Assembly: GCF_000422885.1 (NCBI RefSeq)
Contig: NZ_KE383942.1
Location: forward strand, 127,353 to 191,352
From: Ottowia thiooxydans DSM 14619
GTDB taxonomy: Bacteria > Pseudomonadota > Gammaproteobacteria > Burkholderiales > Burkholderiaceae_C
Length of the DNA: 64,000 bases
Direction of reading: 5' to 3'
Below the pieces are notes generated by a model. That model saw only the letters and a list, made by a program, of their open reading frames with translations, was not told where the DNA came from and ran no database searches. Below, piece after piece: positions 34,973 to 44,669 of this stretch (the stretch's first letter is position 1; each line of letters begins with the position of its first letter). The position numbers and the translations under genes were made by a program.

Positions 34973-36274
34973 ATGCCCATTTTTTCATCCGACGTGCTGA
35001 ATCCCGGCGTTAAAAAGCGCGAGGTTTTTGGCTGGGCGATGTATGACTTCGCCAATTCGGGCTACACCACGGTAGTCATTACAGCGGTGTTTGCGGCCTA
35101 TTTCGCTGGTGCGGTGACGCAGGGGGCGCCCTGGGGCCCGCTCGCATGGACAGCGGCGCTGAGTGCCTCCTATGCCATCGTCATGCTCACCATGCCCAGC
35201 CTGGGGGCTTGGGCTGATCTGAGAGGAGCCAAAAAGCGATTGTTGGCGCTGTTTACCGTCGGGTGTGTTGTAAGCACGGCGGCGCTTGCATTTGCACGTC
35301 CTGGCGACGTCGCACTGGCGATGGTGCTGATCATTATTTCCAACACCTTCTATTCTTACGGTGAGTCGCTTACAGGCGCTTTCCTGCCGGAATTGGCGCG
35401 ACCTGAGGGCATGGGTAAGGTCAGCGGCTGGGGGTGGGGCTTTGGCTATGTTGGTGGCATGCTGGTACTGGGCATTTGCCTGGCGTATGTGCTTTCAGCG
35501 CAGGCACGAGAGGAAGCCGCCGCGGAGTTTGTGCCGGTCACCATGGTGATCACGGCGGCCATGTATGGCTTGGCCGCGTTGGTCACGTTCACTCTGCTGC
35601 GCGAGCGTGCACGCCCCCAGGTAGCCATCCCGGGGCAAGGCAAGGGCCTGGCTGCTGCGCTGCGGCAGCTCCACCAGACCTGGCGTGAAGCGCGGCGGTA
35701 CCGAGATTTCATCTGGTTGCTGGCCTGCACGGTGGCCTATCAGGGCGGTGTGGCCGTAGCGATTACTTTGGCTGCGATCTATGCTGAGCAAGTGATCGGT
35801 TTCGCGCCACAGGAAACCATGGTGCTGATCTTCGTGCTCAACATCGCAGCGGCGGCTGGGGCTTTCGGCTGCGGGTATCTGCAAGACCGCATTGGCCACA
35901 AACGCGCGCTGGCGTTGACTCTGCTGGGCTGGGTGGTCACCTGCGTTATTGCGGCCTTGGCGCAAACCAAGGGTCAGTTCTGGTGGGCCGCTGCAATTGC
36001 CGGGCTGTGTATGGGGTCCAGCCAATCGGCCGGCCGGGCGATGGTGGGCCTGTTTGCACCGGAGCGGCAATTGGCGGAATTTTTCGGACTCTGGACCGTG
36101 GCTACTCGTCTGGCGAGCATCATCGGCCCTTTGAGCTACGGACTCATCACCTGGATGACAGGGGGCAATCAGCGGGTGGCTATTGCCTCGACCACCGTTT
36201 TGTTTGCGCTGGGCCTGCTGGCACTGTTGCCCATTAATGTTCGGCGTGGCCGAGACGCTGCATTAAACGCATAA
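34973..36274 (+). CDS. MFS transporter, UMF1/Atg22-like family
   Basis: The 433-residue protein has about twelve hydrophobic segments and the UMF1 N-terminal signature REVFGWAMYDFANSGYTTVV. It also shows GAWADLRGAKKRLLALF after the second or third helix and GCGYLQDRIGHKRALAL in the second half (the MFS loop motif). Substrates of bacterial UMF1 proteins are mostly unknown. The ATG at 34973 is preferred over a GTG at 34931. The Nudix gene begins five bases after its stop, so the two are probably co-transcribed. Confidence 0.9.
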   Translation: MPIFSSDVLNPGVKKREVFGWAMYDFANSGYTTVVITAVFAAYFAGAVTQGAPWGPLAWTAALSASYAIVMLTMPSLGAWADLRGAKKRLLALFTVGCVVSTAALAFARPGDVALAMVLIIISNTFYSYGESLTGAFLPELARPEGMGKVSGWGWGFGYVGGMLVLGICLAYVLSAQAREEAAAEFVPVTMVITAAMYGLAALVTFTLLRERARPQVAIPGQGKGLAAALRQLHQTWREARRYRDFIWLLACTVAYQGGVAVAITLAAIYAEQVIGFAPQETMVLIFVLNIAAAAGAFGCGYLQDRIGHKRALALTLLGWVVTCVIAALAQTKGQFWWAAAIAGLCMGSSQSAGRAMVGLFAPERQLAEFFGLWTVATRLASIIGPLSYGLITWMTGGNQRVAIASTTVLFALGLLALLPINVRRGRDAALNA

Positions 36275-36279
36275 GCCAC

Positions 36280-36942
36280 ATGAGAATCGACGATGCTTTC
36301 AAGTCTCAGATTAGCTCTGCGCTGATGGGATGGGAGCGAAGCGCGGCAGATCCGACACGATCCAGCAAGCGCGCAGCGGTGGCGCTCACCATTCTCGACG
36401 AAGGATTTGGGGCGGATTTGGCCGGCATCGCAACACCCGGCTCACGTAGCGAAAGCCCGGCCATGTTGTTGACACGGCGCGCCGCAGGGCTGCGCAAGCA
36501 TGCAGGCCAATGGGCTTTGCCCGGCGGTGCCATTGACCCGGGGGAATCAGCCGAGGAGGCTGCACTCCGGGAGCTTCAAGAGGAAGTCGGGCTTGATTTG
36601 CCTACAGACTGCGTAGTGGGAAAGCTGGACGATTTTGTGACCCACTCAGGTTTTTGCATCACGCCGGTGGTCGTTTGGGCGGGTAGGACAGAGGGGTTCA
36701 CGCTCAATGAGGGGGAGGTGGCAAGCGCACACCGGATTCCTCTCAGTGAATTCATGCGCCCGGATGCGCCCTTGCTCGAATCCATAGAAGACAGCACGCA
36801 TCCGGTGCTTCGTATGCCGGTCGGAAGTGGTTGGATCGCCGCCCCCACTGGGGCCATTATTTTTCAATTCACTGAAGTGTGCCTCAGAGGGCGTGCCACT
36901 CGCGTAGGGCACTTTGAGCAGCCGCTGTTTGCGCGTCGGTGA
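36280..36942 (+). CDS. Nudix hydrolase, CoA pyrophosphatase-like
   Basis: The 220-residue protein has a complete Nudix box (G83-x5-E89-x7-R97-E-L-x-E-E-x-G-L, ending at residue 105) preceded by LRKHAGQWALPGG. The extended N-terminus with AMLLTRRAAGLRKHAGQ resembles the NudL/CoAse group that splits CoA into 3',5'-ADP and phosphopantetheine. It follows the MFS gene by five bases. Confidence 0.9.
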   Translation: MRIDDAFKSQISSALMGWERSAADPTRSSKRAAVALTILDEGFGADLAGIATPGSRSESPAMLLTRRAAGLRKHAGQWALPGGAIDPGESAEEAALRELQEEVGLDLPTDCVVGKLDDFVTHSGFCITPVVVWAGRTEGFTLNEGEVASAHRIPLSEFMRPDAPLLESIEDSTHPVLRMPVGSGWIAAPTGAIIFQFTEVCLRGRATRVGHFEQPLFARR

Positions 36943-37563
36943 CAGAGGGTGGCAAGTTATGGGCTTTGCGCGCGTTCCTGGGTTTGATTGTGAGTGAGCA
37001 CATTGAAAGATCGTTTCAGGTCGCCATAGGCAAATCAACCGGCTGGCGCAGCCTCATCGATCGCTGCTGAACTATCCGGCCTTGCCGTTCAGCCGTGCCA
37101 TCTCGCGTGCGCGCGTGATACCGGCTACCACCGTCAGCTCATCGTCTTGCTTGGCGTCTCTGAAATCACTTGGCCAGCTTGGTCAGGTTCGAACTCAAAC
37201 CATTCCAACTTTGCTCGGACGCTTTCTCTTTGGGCTGTAGTCTGAATTTTTTCGTCAAAAATCTACTTAAGTCCCGCATTTTTCGTCAACGATGGCGTAA
37301 CCAAGAACGTAAAAGTCAATTTTTATGTCAACTTGTTTTCTAGGAAAAGTGCGGCAACAACCTGAATTTGCGAAAATATCCCAAGCAACTTGGCAAAATT
37401 CCGTCAATGAGCAACCCTGGCGCCGCAGTAATCATGAAAAAAACGTCAATCCTCGACGATAACCGGCCAGTCGCTCAGTTGTCATCGAGCACATGCATCG
37501 ATTGATCGGTAAGCAGATCATCGCGCCCTTCACTAGTCCAAGAGTCAGGCATTCTCCGGGGGG
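36943..37563. other. Gene-free, partly AT-rich stretch with repeated GTCAA motif
   Basis: This 621-bp region lies between convergent genes, so it needs no promoters. Its second half (about 37200-37450) is much more AT-rich than the rest of the window. It contains GTCAA at 37254, 37285, 37315, 37327, 37403 and 37445, the first three about 30 bp apart, several beside T- or A-runs. No protein family or RNA is recognised; it may be a decayed mobile or laterally acquired remnant. Confidence 0.4.
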
Positions 37564-38373
37564 CTAGGCCGGAGGCAAGATAAAGCGCACTTGATTGGGC
37601 TTGCCGGGTGGCATCAACTCGAAATGATGAGGAAATTTATTAAATAGCTTTGTCGAGGTTGCACTCTTAGCAAGCAACTCTTCGTCGTGCAATACCTTGG
37701 CTACATCACCCAATGGTTGCCATTGCCCAGCCTTCAGATTTGGTGCTGCTGTTAGTATTTTTTGCACTGTGACGGCCCCGGTCGTCGCGCCCGTGGCCTT
37801 CTTGGCAGGCATCTTTTTTGCCACCGCTTTTTTAGTGGCTGCTGGTTTGGGGTTTGCAGTCTTGGGAGCAGGTGATTTTGTTGCTGCCTTCTCGGGTCCG
37901 GCACTTACGGGAGTCGTTGCTAGTGGTTTGGCCTCTACGAGCTTGGGCCGATCAACCTGTCCGCCACCCACATAAAGCACTTGATCGTAGGCTGGTACAG
38001 CGTCCTGCGCCATCTTGCCCCGTTCGGTGACGCATACGACCTTGATGCCACGCTCCCGAAGTCGCACAACCAGCGGCACAAAGTCCAGATCGCCCGAACC
38101 GATAACTACTAACTTTGGTCTTGGAGCCATGCAGGCCAACTCCATCGCGTCCACAGCCAGCGACATGTCAGTGGTGTTCTTGGGAAGGGGCAGATTGACG
38201 AATGGGCGAATAGCCCACATGCGTAACGTGTCGGTCAGCCCCTTCAAATTCTCAGAGCTGCCATAGGCGCGACGAATTGATATTGAGCCTTCAGTCCGTT
38301 CAAGCATTTGAAACGCTTCATCTATCCATGCCGATGATGAAAAATTGTCTGCGTCAATCAGAAATGCGTTTAC
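37564..38373 (-). CDS. NYN-domain (LabA/DUF88-like) putative RNase with non-standard start
   Basis: The frame encodes an NYN (PIN-like) nuclease domain, a Lys/Ala/Pro-rich linker (about residues 145-190) and a C-terminal basic, possibly LOTUS-like domain. NYN hallmarks are FLIDADNF at the extreme N-terminus, DMSLAVDAMELA and LVVIGSGDLDFVPLV. The catalytic IDADN lies upstream of the first ordinary start codon (ATG 38307). The expected start, six bases after a strong AAGGGGAGG, reads GTA at 38371-38373. The gene therefore uses GTA, has just lost its start codon (GTG to GTA), or has a base error. A product from 38307 would lack the first catalytic Asp. Confidence 0.75.
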   Translation of the reverse strand, partial: VNAFLIDADNFSSSAWIDEAFQMLERTEGSISIRRAYGSSENLKGLTDTLRMWAIRPFVNLPLPKNTTDMSLAVDAMELACMAPRPKLVVIGSGDLDFVPLVVRLRERGIKVVCVTERGKMAQDAVPAYDQVLYVGGGQVDRPKLVEAKPLATTPVSAGPEKAATKSPAPKTANPKPAATKKAVAKKMPAKKATGATTGAVTVQKILTAAPNLKAGQWQPLGDVAKVLHDEELLAKSATSTKLFNKFPHHFELMPPGKPNQVRFILPPA

Positions 38374-38452
38374 TGTTGGCCTCCCCTTGTGACTGACATT
38401 ATTGATGCGGTCTTATGAAGTTTGAATTGCGTTCGCCGTGAGAAGAGTCTAA

Positions 38453-38482
38453 GCCCTTCGACACGCTCAGGGCGAGCGGTTA
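38453..38482. repeat. Dispersed short repeat, copy B
   Basis: Contains CCTTCGACACGCTCAGGGCG, which matches the opposite strand of the repeat at 31429. It lies between the NYN and glutamate racemase genes. Confidence 0.5.
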
Positions 38483-38594
38483 ATACATCACCGTGCCGGA
38501 TCTATAAGTGAAATCTGGCGTCTCGCTGGCTTATCGGGTTAGCTATGGACAATGATGTTTCAGCGGGCTCGAGTCGCCTAAGCCGGCTGCGATT

Positions 38595-39428
38595 TCAAGC
38601 CGTCGCGAAGGCTTGCACTTTCGTCAGGCTCGCAACTCCATCCAGCCAGCGCGAAGCCGCTGCACTGAGCGCCTGGCCATCGCCGCTGTCTAGCAACTCC
38701 AGTGAGAGTGAGGGGGCTTGGGTTGTGGCCAGCAGTCCGTGTGCAGCCAGCAAGTCACGCGTATGCCGAGCGACTGCTTCACCAGGATCAATCAATTGAA
38801 CTGTGGGACCCGTGCGCTGCTGAATCCGCGACACGATCAGCGGGTAGTGCGTGCAGCCCAGCACCACCGTGTCGATCTGGCCGGGCTCGGTACCCAGCGG
38901 TCCCAATGCGCTCAGGTGCTGATCGAGCAGGGCATCTGTGTGGGTCTGGATCCCGCTGGATGCTTCTTTTTCTATAGCGGAAGCCAGGCCAGTGCAAGCA
39001 TGCGGTATGAACTCAACCGGTCCTGATAGCCGTTCGCGCAATACTCTGAATTTTTCGCTGGAAAGCGTGCCGTGTGTGGCCAATACGGCCACGCGGCCGG
39101 TACGGGTGGCCAGGGCGCCGGGCTTCAAGGCAGGCTCAATGCCTATGATGGGCAGGTCTGTGTGCTGATCGCGCAAGACGCGCCCGGCTGCGGCGGTGGC
39201 TGTATTGCAGGCGATGACATAGGCCTTGATGCCATGCGTACGGCGCATGCCTTCCAAGACCGCCTGTGATCGCGCGGTGACGTACTCATCACCCCGCTCG
39301 CCGTAGGGTGCGTGCGCACTATCGCCAGCGTAGACGAAGCGCTCTTCGGGCAGTGCGGCCAGCAGCGCTCTCAGCACCGATATGCCGCCAATGCCGCTAT
39401 CAAACACACCAATGGGCGCGGGGTACAT
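38595..39428 (-). CDS. murI: Glutamate racemase
   Basis: The 277-residue enzyme makes D-glutamate for peptidoglycan. It shows PIGVFDSGIGGISVLRAL at the N-terminus, YAGDSAHAPYGERG, and both catalytic cysteines in VIACNTATAA and VVLGCTHYPL. Length is normal for the family. It ends the leftward transcript that starts with the class I fumarase; the intervening gap is nine bases, so the two genes are probably co-transcribed. Confidence 0.95.
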   Translation of the reverse strand: MYPAPIGVFDSGIGGISVLRALLAALPEERFVYAGDSAHAPYGERGDEYVTARSQAVLEGMRRTHGIKAYVIACNTATAAAGRVLRDQHTDLPIIGIEPALKPGALATRTGRVAVLATHGTLSSEKFRVLRERLSGPVEFIPHACTGLASAIEKEASSGIQTHTDALLDQHLSALGPLGTEPGQIDTVVLGCTHYPLIVSRIQQRTGPTVQLIDPGEAVARHTRDLLAAHGLLATTQAPSLSLELLDSGDGQALSAAASRWLDGVASLTKVQAFATA

Positions 39429-39437
39429 AGAGTTTTC

Positions 39438-40988
39438 TCAGGCTGTAGCCAGCTCAATGCCTTTGAATTCACCCGACGCGATGCGTTTTTCCCATTCGGC
39501 CGGGCCAGTGTTGTGCACGCTGATGCCGCTGGCATCGACGGCTACCGTAACGGGCATGTCGACAACGTCGAATTCGTAGATGGCCTCCATGCCGAGATCT
39601 TCGAAGCCCACTACCTTGGCCTTCTTAATGGCTTTGCTCACTAGGTATGCGGCACCGCCCACGGCCATCAAGTACGCACTTTTGTGTTTCTTGATGGCTT
39701 CAATAGCGGTAGGCCCGCGCTCGGACTTGCCGATCATGGAGATCAAACCGGTTTGTGCAAGCATCATGTCGGTGAACTTGTCCATGCGGGTGGCGGTGGT
39801 TGGGCCAGCGGGGCCCACGGCTTCGTCTTTTACAGGATCGACTGGGCCGACGTAATAGATGACTCGGTTGGTAAAGTCTACCGGGAGTTTCTCGCCTTTG
39901 GCGAGCATGTCTTTAATGCGTGCGTGAGCGGCATCGCGACCCGTGAGCATCTTGCCGTTGAGCAGCAAGGTCTCACCTGGTTTCCAGCTGGCGACTTCTT
40001 CCTTGGTTAGCTGGTTCAGGTCAACGCGCTTGCTTTTTTGTGTATCCGGTACCCAATCAACTTTTGGCCAGAGATCCAGCGAAGGAGCCTCCAGGTAGGT
40101 TGGCCCGCTGCCATCGAGTACGAAGTGAGCGTGACGTGTGGCGGCGCAGTTGGGGATCATGGCCACAGGCTTGCTGGCGGCATGGGTGGGGTACATGGCG
40201 ATTTTCACATCCAGAACTGTGGTCAGGCCACCAAGTCCTTGTGCGCCAATGCCCAGGGCATTCACTTTTTCGAACAGTTCCAGGCGGAGCTCTTCTACCT
40301 GAGTGAGTTTTTCGCGCTTTGCCGCCTTGGCTTGCAGCTCGTACATGTCCAGGTCATCCATCAAGCTCTGCTTGGCCAGCAGCACGGCTTTTTCCGCCGT
40401 ACCACCTATGCCGATGCCAAGCATGCCTGGAGGGCACCAACCGGCACCCATGGTGGGAACGGTTTTCAAAACCCAATCGACGATGCTGTCGCTGGGGTTG
40501 AGCATGACCATCTTGCTCTTGTTTTCGGAACCGCCTCCCTTGGCGGCTACGGTGATGTCCACCGTATCGCCAGGCACGATCTCGGTGAAGATGACCGCGG
40601 GCGTGTTGTCTTTTGTATTCTTGCGTGAAAAGTGCGGATCAGCCACGACGCTGGCACGCAGGCTATTGTCAGGGTGGTTGTAGCCACGGCGCACGCCTTC
40701 GTTGATGGCGTCTTCCAGGGAGCCGGAGAAGCCTTCCCAGCGCACGTTCATGCCTACTTTCAGGAACACGTTGACGATGCCTGTGTCCTGGCAGATGGGC
40801 CGGTGGCCAATGGCGCTCATCTTGCTGTTGGTAAGAATCTGGGCCATGGCGTCTTTGGCCGCTGGGCTTTGCTCGCGTTCATACGCGCGCGCCAGATGCG
40901 CGATGTAATCTGCCGGGTGGTAGTAACTGATGAATTGAAGTGCGGCGGCTACTGATTCGATCAGGTCGTCCTGCTTGATGGCGGTCAT
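39438..40988 (-). CDS. Fumarate hydratase class I (iron-sulfur)
   Basis: The 516-residue enzyme interconverts fumarate and malate using a [4Fe-4S] cluster. The cluster cysteines are visible in GHRPICQDTG, GAGWCPPGMLGIG and MIPNCAATRH. The C-terminal beta part follows (VIYYVGPVDPVKDEAVGPAGPTT, MIGKSERGP). The ATG at 40988 has AAGGAA upstream and matches family starts. It is divergent from the class II fumarase at 41257, an arrangement that allows a switch between oxygen-sensitive and stable isozymes. Confidence 0.95.
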   Translation of the reverse strand: MTAIKQDDLIESVAAALQFISYYHPADYIAHLARAYEREQSPAAKDAMAQILTNSKMSAIGHRPICQDTGIVNVFLKVGMNVRWEGFSGSLEDAINEGVRRGYNHPDNSLRASVVADPHFSRKNTKDNTPAVIFTEIVPGDTVDITVAAKGGGSENKSKMVMLNPSDSIVDWVLKTVPTMGAGWCPPGMLGIGIGGTAEKAVLLAKQSLMDDLDMYELQAKAAKREKLTQVEELRLELFEKVNALGIGAQGLGGLTTVLDVKIAMYPTHAASKPVAMIPNCAATRHAHFVLDGSGPTYLEAPSLDLWPKVDWVPDTQKSKRVDLNQLTKEEVASWKPGETLLLNGKMLTGRDAAHARIKDMLAKGEKLPVDFTNRVIYYVGPVDPVKDEAVGPAGPTTATRMDKFTDMMLAQTGLISMIGKSERGPTAIEAIKKHKSAYLMAVGGAAYLVSKAIKKAKVVGFEDLGMEAIYEFDVVDMPVTVAVDASGISVHNTGPAEWEKRIASGEFKGIELATA

Positions 40989-41084
40989 GGCGTGGGTTCC
41001 TTTTTTTTCGTGAGATATGTAGGACGAACGTAAGGGCATCATTCATCTGCTAACGTTGCGGCCAACTCGCTATTTTGACAGGCT

Positions 41085-41220
41085 GGATTGCCCCCTGAGC
41101 CGCCTAAGCGCCTTCCTTTGGTGGAAGGCGCTGCCGGTGGCCTGGAAAAGCCCGCTCCACGATGAATCTGGCAAGGCTTGCCCCGCCACCGCTCCAGCCC
41201 TTCAAGCTGGGCAATGGGGC
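41085..41220. repeat. GC-rich palindromic repeat in the divergent fumarase promoter region
   Basis: A perfect 10-bp stem, AGCGCCTTCC (41107-41116) and GGAAGGCGCT (41123-41132), sits in a GC-rich segment whose flanks resemble dispersed Comamonadaceae intergenic repeats (from memory, not verified). It has no T-run, so it is unlikely to be a simple terminator. Confidence 0.45.
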
Positions 41221-41256
41221 AGAGCCCTATGGTTAATTGGTAACTGGTAATTTGAT

Positions 41257-42657
41257 ATGACAAACTCTCAACAAACCCGAACCGAGCTCGATACCTTTGG
41301 CCCCATTGACGTGCCGGCCAATCAGTTATGGGGTGCCCAGACGCAGCGCTCACTGCAGAATTTCGATATCTCCGGTGAGCAGCAACCGCGCGAGATCATC
41401 TATGCGCTGGCGTTGGTGAAGCGAGCGTCCGCGGCGGTTAACCAGAAACTGGGCCTGCTCAAGGAAGAAAAGGCCAAGGCCATCATCGCCGCGGCAGACG
41501 AGGTTCTGGCCGGCAAGCACCCAGGTGAGTTTCCGCTCGTCGTATGGCAGACCGGGTCTGGCACGCAGACCAACATGAACCTCAATGAGGTTCTTGCCAA
41601 CCGGGCGAGTGAGCTTTTGGGCGGCGAGCGTGGCGAGGCTCGGCTGGTGCACCCGAACGACGATGTCAACAAGAGCCAATCCAGTAACGACGTTTTCCCC
41701 ACCGCGATGCATGTGGCGGCGGTGCAAGCACTGACTGGGAAGCTCTTGCCCGCTATTGCCAAGCTGCGCGCCACTCTGGATGCCAAATCGCGCGATTTCG
41801 CGGATATCGTCAAGATCGGTCGTACCCACCTGCAAGATGCGACACCGCTCACGTTGGGTCAGGAGTTTTCAGGCTATGCCGCCCAGCTGGGACACGCTGA
41901 AACCCATGTGCGCGCCGCGCTGCCGCATTTGTGCGAATTGGCATTGGGAGGCACGGCGGTAGGCACAGGCTTGAATGCGCCCAAGGGCTATGCAGAAGGC
42001 GCCGCTGCAGAGTTGGCACGGCTGGCTGATCTGCCTTTCGTGACCTCACCCAACAAATTCGAAGCATTGGCGAGCTGCGACGCGCTTGTGTACGCCCACG
42101 GCACGCTCAAAGGCTTGGCAGCCAGCCTGACCAAGATCGCCAATGACGTTCGCTGGCTGTCGAGCGGCCCACGCAGCGGTATTGGCGAGCTGAGCATTCC
42201 GGAAAACGAGCCAGGCTCTTCCATCATGCCCGGCAAAGTGAATCCCACTCAGAGCGAGGCCCTCACCATGCTGTGCGCCCAGGTTATGGGCAATGATGTG
42301 GCGGTCAACATCGGGGGTGCCAGCGGCAATTTTGAGCTGAATGTCTTCCGGCCCATGATCGCCCACAACTTCCTGCAAAGCGTGCGTTTGCTCGCCGATG
42401 GGATGGTGAGCTTCAACGACCATTGTGCGGTGGGCATTGAGCCAAATCGCGAGCGAATTGAGGAGTTGGTGAGCCGCTCACTGATGCTCGTGACGGCGCT
42501 CAATCCGCATATCGGCTACGACAAGGCCGCGCAGATCGCCAAGAAAGCCCATAAGGAAGGTAGCAGCCTGCGCGAAGCAGCCTTGGCCACGGGTTACGTC
42601 AACGCTGAACAGTTCGACGCCTGGGTGAAGCCAGGCGATATGGTCGGCACCCGGTAA
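41257..42657 (+). CDS. fumC: Fumarate hydratase class II
   Basis: The 466-residue enzyme is the iron-independent fumarase. It has [20 protein letters not shown] at the N-terminus, [34 protein letters not shown] and the superfamily signature [15 protein letters not shown]. It is divergent from the class I fumarase gene with 268 bp between, suggesting coordinated or opposite regulation, for example by iron or oxidative stress. Confidence 0.96.
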   Translation: MTNSQQTRTELDTFGPIDVPANQLWGAQTQRSLQNFDISGEQQPREIIYALALVKRASAAVNQKLGLLKEEKAKAIIAAADEVLAGKHPGEFPLVVWQTGSGTQTNMNLNEVLANRASELLGGERGEARLVHPNDDVNKSQSSNDVFPTAMHVAAVQALTGKLLPAIAKLRATLDAKSRDFADIVKIGRTHLQDATPLTLGQEFSGYAAQLGHAETHVRAALPHLCELALGGTAVGTGLNAPKGYAEGAAAELARLADLPFVTSPNKFEALASCDALVYAHGTLKGLAASLTKIANDVRWLSSGPRSGIGELSIPENEPGSSIMPGKVNPTQSEALTMLCAQVMGNDVAVNIGGASGNFELNVFRPMIAHNFLQSVRLLADGMVSFNDHCAVGIEPNRERIEELVSRSLMLVTALNPHIGYDKAAQIAKKAHKEGSSLREAALATGYVNAEQFDAWVKPGDMVGTR

Positions 42658-42784
42658 CAGGGAAACCAGCGAGCCGTTGTAGATCTGAGGGGGTAGTGCA
42701 TCCCCTTCCACGAGCCCGCAGCCCTTTCATACTTTGTTGCCCAGCCCTTGGGAGCGTTTTAGGATCGGATAATTCTCTACGTTC

Positions 42785-43534
42785 TCAGGGATGCCAAGTC
42801 GAACGCAGGGATGCTGGCGTCACCGTGGCCAGTTCATAGGAAATTTGCCCAGCGGCACGTTTGACGTGAGGTGCATGTTTTTCAAGCAGGGCAAACGTGA
42901 GCCGCTTGATGGGCCCAGAGATGCTGACCGACCCCAACACCGAGCCACGCGCACCGTACACCGGCGCAGACACGCTTGCGGCACCCGCCGCATACTCTCC
43001 ACGCGTTGCCTGGTAGCCGTCCCGGCGGATCTTGTCGTATACGTCGCCGGATTGGCCGAGGGCTGCAAGGATCACCCTTCCCGCTGAACCACGCTCCAGG
43101 GGCAACAACTCGCCGGAGCGGACATGGCCGCGAATGCCTTGAGGGCCTTCCGACCGCAGGAGGCATATCCGCACGTTGTCTTCATAGACAAAGAACGATG
43201 CACTTTCACCGGTCGCAGACGACAGCTCCTGCAGGATCGGCTCCAGGCAATCGTTGACATCGAACTGGGCTTGGTAGCGCGATCCAATCCACCCAGTCCT
43301 TGGCCCAAGGCGCCACGCACCATCTTCCCTTTGCACCATGAATGCCGATTGCGCGAGCGTGCGTGCAAGCCGCAGCACGGTGGGTTTGTGCAAGCCGGTG
43401 CGGCGACCTAGCTCGGCCAGGGAGAGGTAGTCGTCGTCTCCCGTGAAGCTGGTCAGTATCGACAGGGCGCGTGTCACTGCCTGTACGTACACAGGGTTCT
43501 TTGGATCTTTTGAGTTGCCCTGCCTGCTATTCAT
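42785..43534 (-). CDS. IclR-family transcriptional regulator
   Basis: The 249-residue regulator has an N-terminal winged helix (VTRALSILTSF, LSLAELGRRTGLHKPTVLRL, residues about 17-75) and a C-terminal effector domain (ERGSAGRVILAALG, SVSAPVYGARGSVLGSVSISGP). IclR proteins often control protocatechuate and other aromatic-acid operons. It is divergent from the Pht5-like/Bug/LigJ/LigK group and is the obvious regulator of it. Confidence 0.93.
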   Translation of the reverse strand: MNSRQGNSKDPKNPVYVQAVTRALSILTSFTGDDDYLSLAELGRRTGLHKPTVLRLARTLAQSAFMVQREDGAWRLGPRTGWIGSRYQAQFDVNDCLEPILQELSSATGESASFFVYEDNVRICLLRSEGPQGIRGHVRSGELLPLERGSAGRVILAALGQSGDVYDKIRRDGYQATRGEYAAGAASVSAPVYGARGSVLGSVSISGPIKRLTFALLEKHAPHVKRAAGQISYELATVTPASLRSTWHP

Positions 43535-43704
43535 TCAAGACCTGCTGCGGTTTGTGTTCCCAACATCGGGAGATTCCCTCTTAGCCCTCGCGCGCTAGTC
43601 ATTGGGCCTGCTCTGAGGAGGGCGTTTCACCTGATGTAACGCCGTTGTCGCTCTGCGCAAAGCTTCATACATTCGATTCACATCTTCCCATAAGACCTAA
43701 GGAC

Positions 43705-44592
43705 ATGACGATCAACATTTTCCCCAGGAAAGTCTCGACCTTGATTGGCGACTTCCCTCATACCCGGGCCTTCCGTTCGGGCCTGATGAAGTCTGATGCT
43801 GTTGCTCTGGACATCGCGCCGTTCGCGGTAGCGTTCCCCGCGTTCTCGAGAGCGGTTGCTATGGAGTTCGAAGTTTCGGAGCTGTCGCTGGTCACATTCC
43901 TGCAGGCGCGGGCCGCGGGACGCAGGTTGTCGCTGTTGCCGGCCGTCACCCTCTCCCGGTTTCAACACCCCTATCTTGTATACGACTCGACCAGAGGGCT
44001 GATGACGCCCAAAGACCTCGAAGGCGCGCGGATTGGTGTGCGGCTTTTTACCTCGACCACGGCTTCCTGGCTGCGCGGAATTTTGCGCAATGAGTACGAC
44101 GTTGACGTGACGAGGATCAGATGGCTCGCGCACCAGCAACCCAATGTGCCGCAATGGAATGACCCGTCCAACGTCACGCTGGTTCCGAAGATGGACTTGA
44201 CCGAAATGCTCTTCTCGGGTGAGGTCGACGCACTCGTTGTTACGCCGATACCGGACGACCCGCGTATTCGCCCCGTTATCGCGGATCCGCTGGAGGCGAT
44301 GAGGTCCTGGCAGGTGAACAACGATGCGATTCAGATCAACCACATGATGGTTGTGAAAGACGATTTTGCGAATTCCGACCCGGAAGCAGTTCGCGAAATA
44401 TGGCGCATGTTGAAGGAATCGAAACGACTGGCGAATGAGCCTCTCGACCAGGCCGCGTTTACGCCGTTCGGGGTGGAAGCGAACCGCAAAAACATCGAGG
44501 TCCTTGTGAATTACATGTACACGACGTCCATGATTCCCCGCCGTTTTTCAGTCGACGAACTCTTCCACGAAGTGACTGGAGTGCTGTGCTGA
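43705..44592 (+). CDS. Periplasmic-binding-fold protein related to 4,5-dihydroxyphthalate decarboxylase (Pht5)
   Basis: The 295-residue protein has no signal peptide and a PBP-like fold resembling Pht5: FEVSELSLVTFLQARAAG, LTPKDLEGARIGVRLFTSTTASWLRG-like segments, and a C-terminal PFGVEANRKNIEVLVNYM. Pht5 converts 4,5-dihydroxyphthalate to protocatechuate, which the adjacent LigJ/LigK-like steps would help degrade after ring opening. The similarity is of family level, so a relative acting on another carboxylate is possible. ATG 43705 lies just behind AAGGA; a longer TTG form from 43645 is less likely. Confidence 0.75.
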   Translation: MTINIFPRKVSTLIGDFPHTRAFRSGLMKSDAVALDIAPFAVAFPAFSRAVAMEFEVSELSLVTFLQARAAGRRLSLLPAVTLSRFQHPYLVYDSTRGLMTPKDLEGARIGVRLFTSTTASWLRGILRNEYDVDVTRIRWLAHQQPNVPQWNDPSNVTLVPKMDLTEMLFSGEVDALVVTPIPDDPRIRPVIADPLEAMRSWQVNNDAIQINHMMVVKDDFANSDPEAVREIWRMLKESKRLANEPLDQAAFTPFGVEANRKNIEVLVNYMYTTSMIPRRFSVDELFHEVTGVLC

Positions 44593-44669
44593 CATGCGTT
44601 GAAAACGACCATCACCCGATCCTGCAAAACCCGTTCCTGCCAACAAACCTTAAAACTCGAAACAAGACA

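Noticed and set aside
42688-42710. Short GGGG/CCCC stem between fumC and the iclR gene as a terminator
   Set aside because: Stem is only about five pairs and no T-run follows on either strand.
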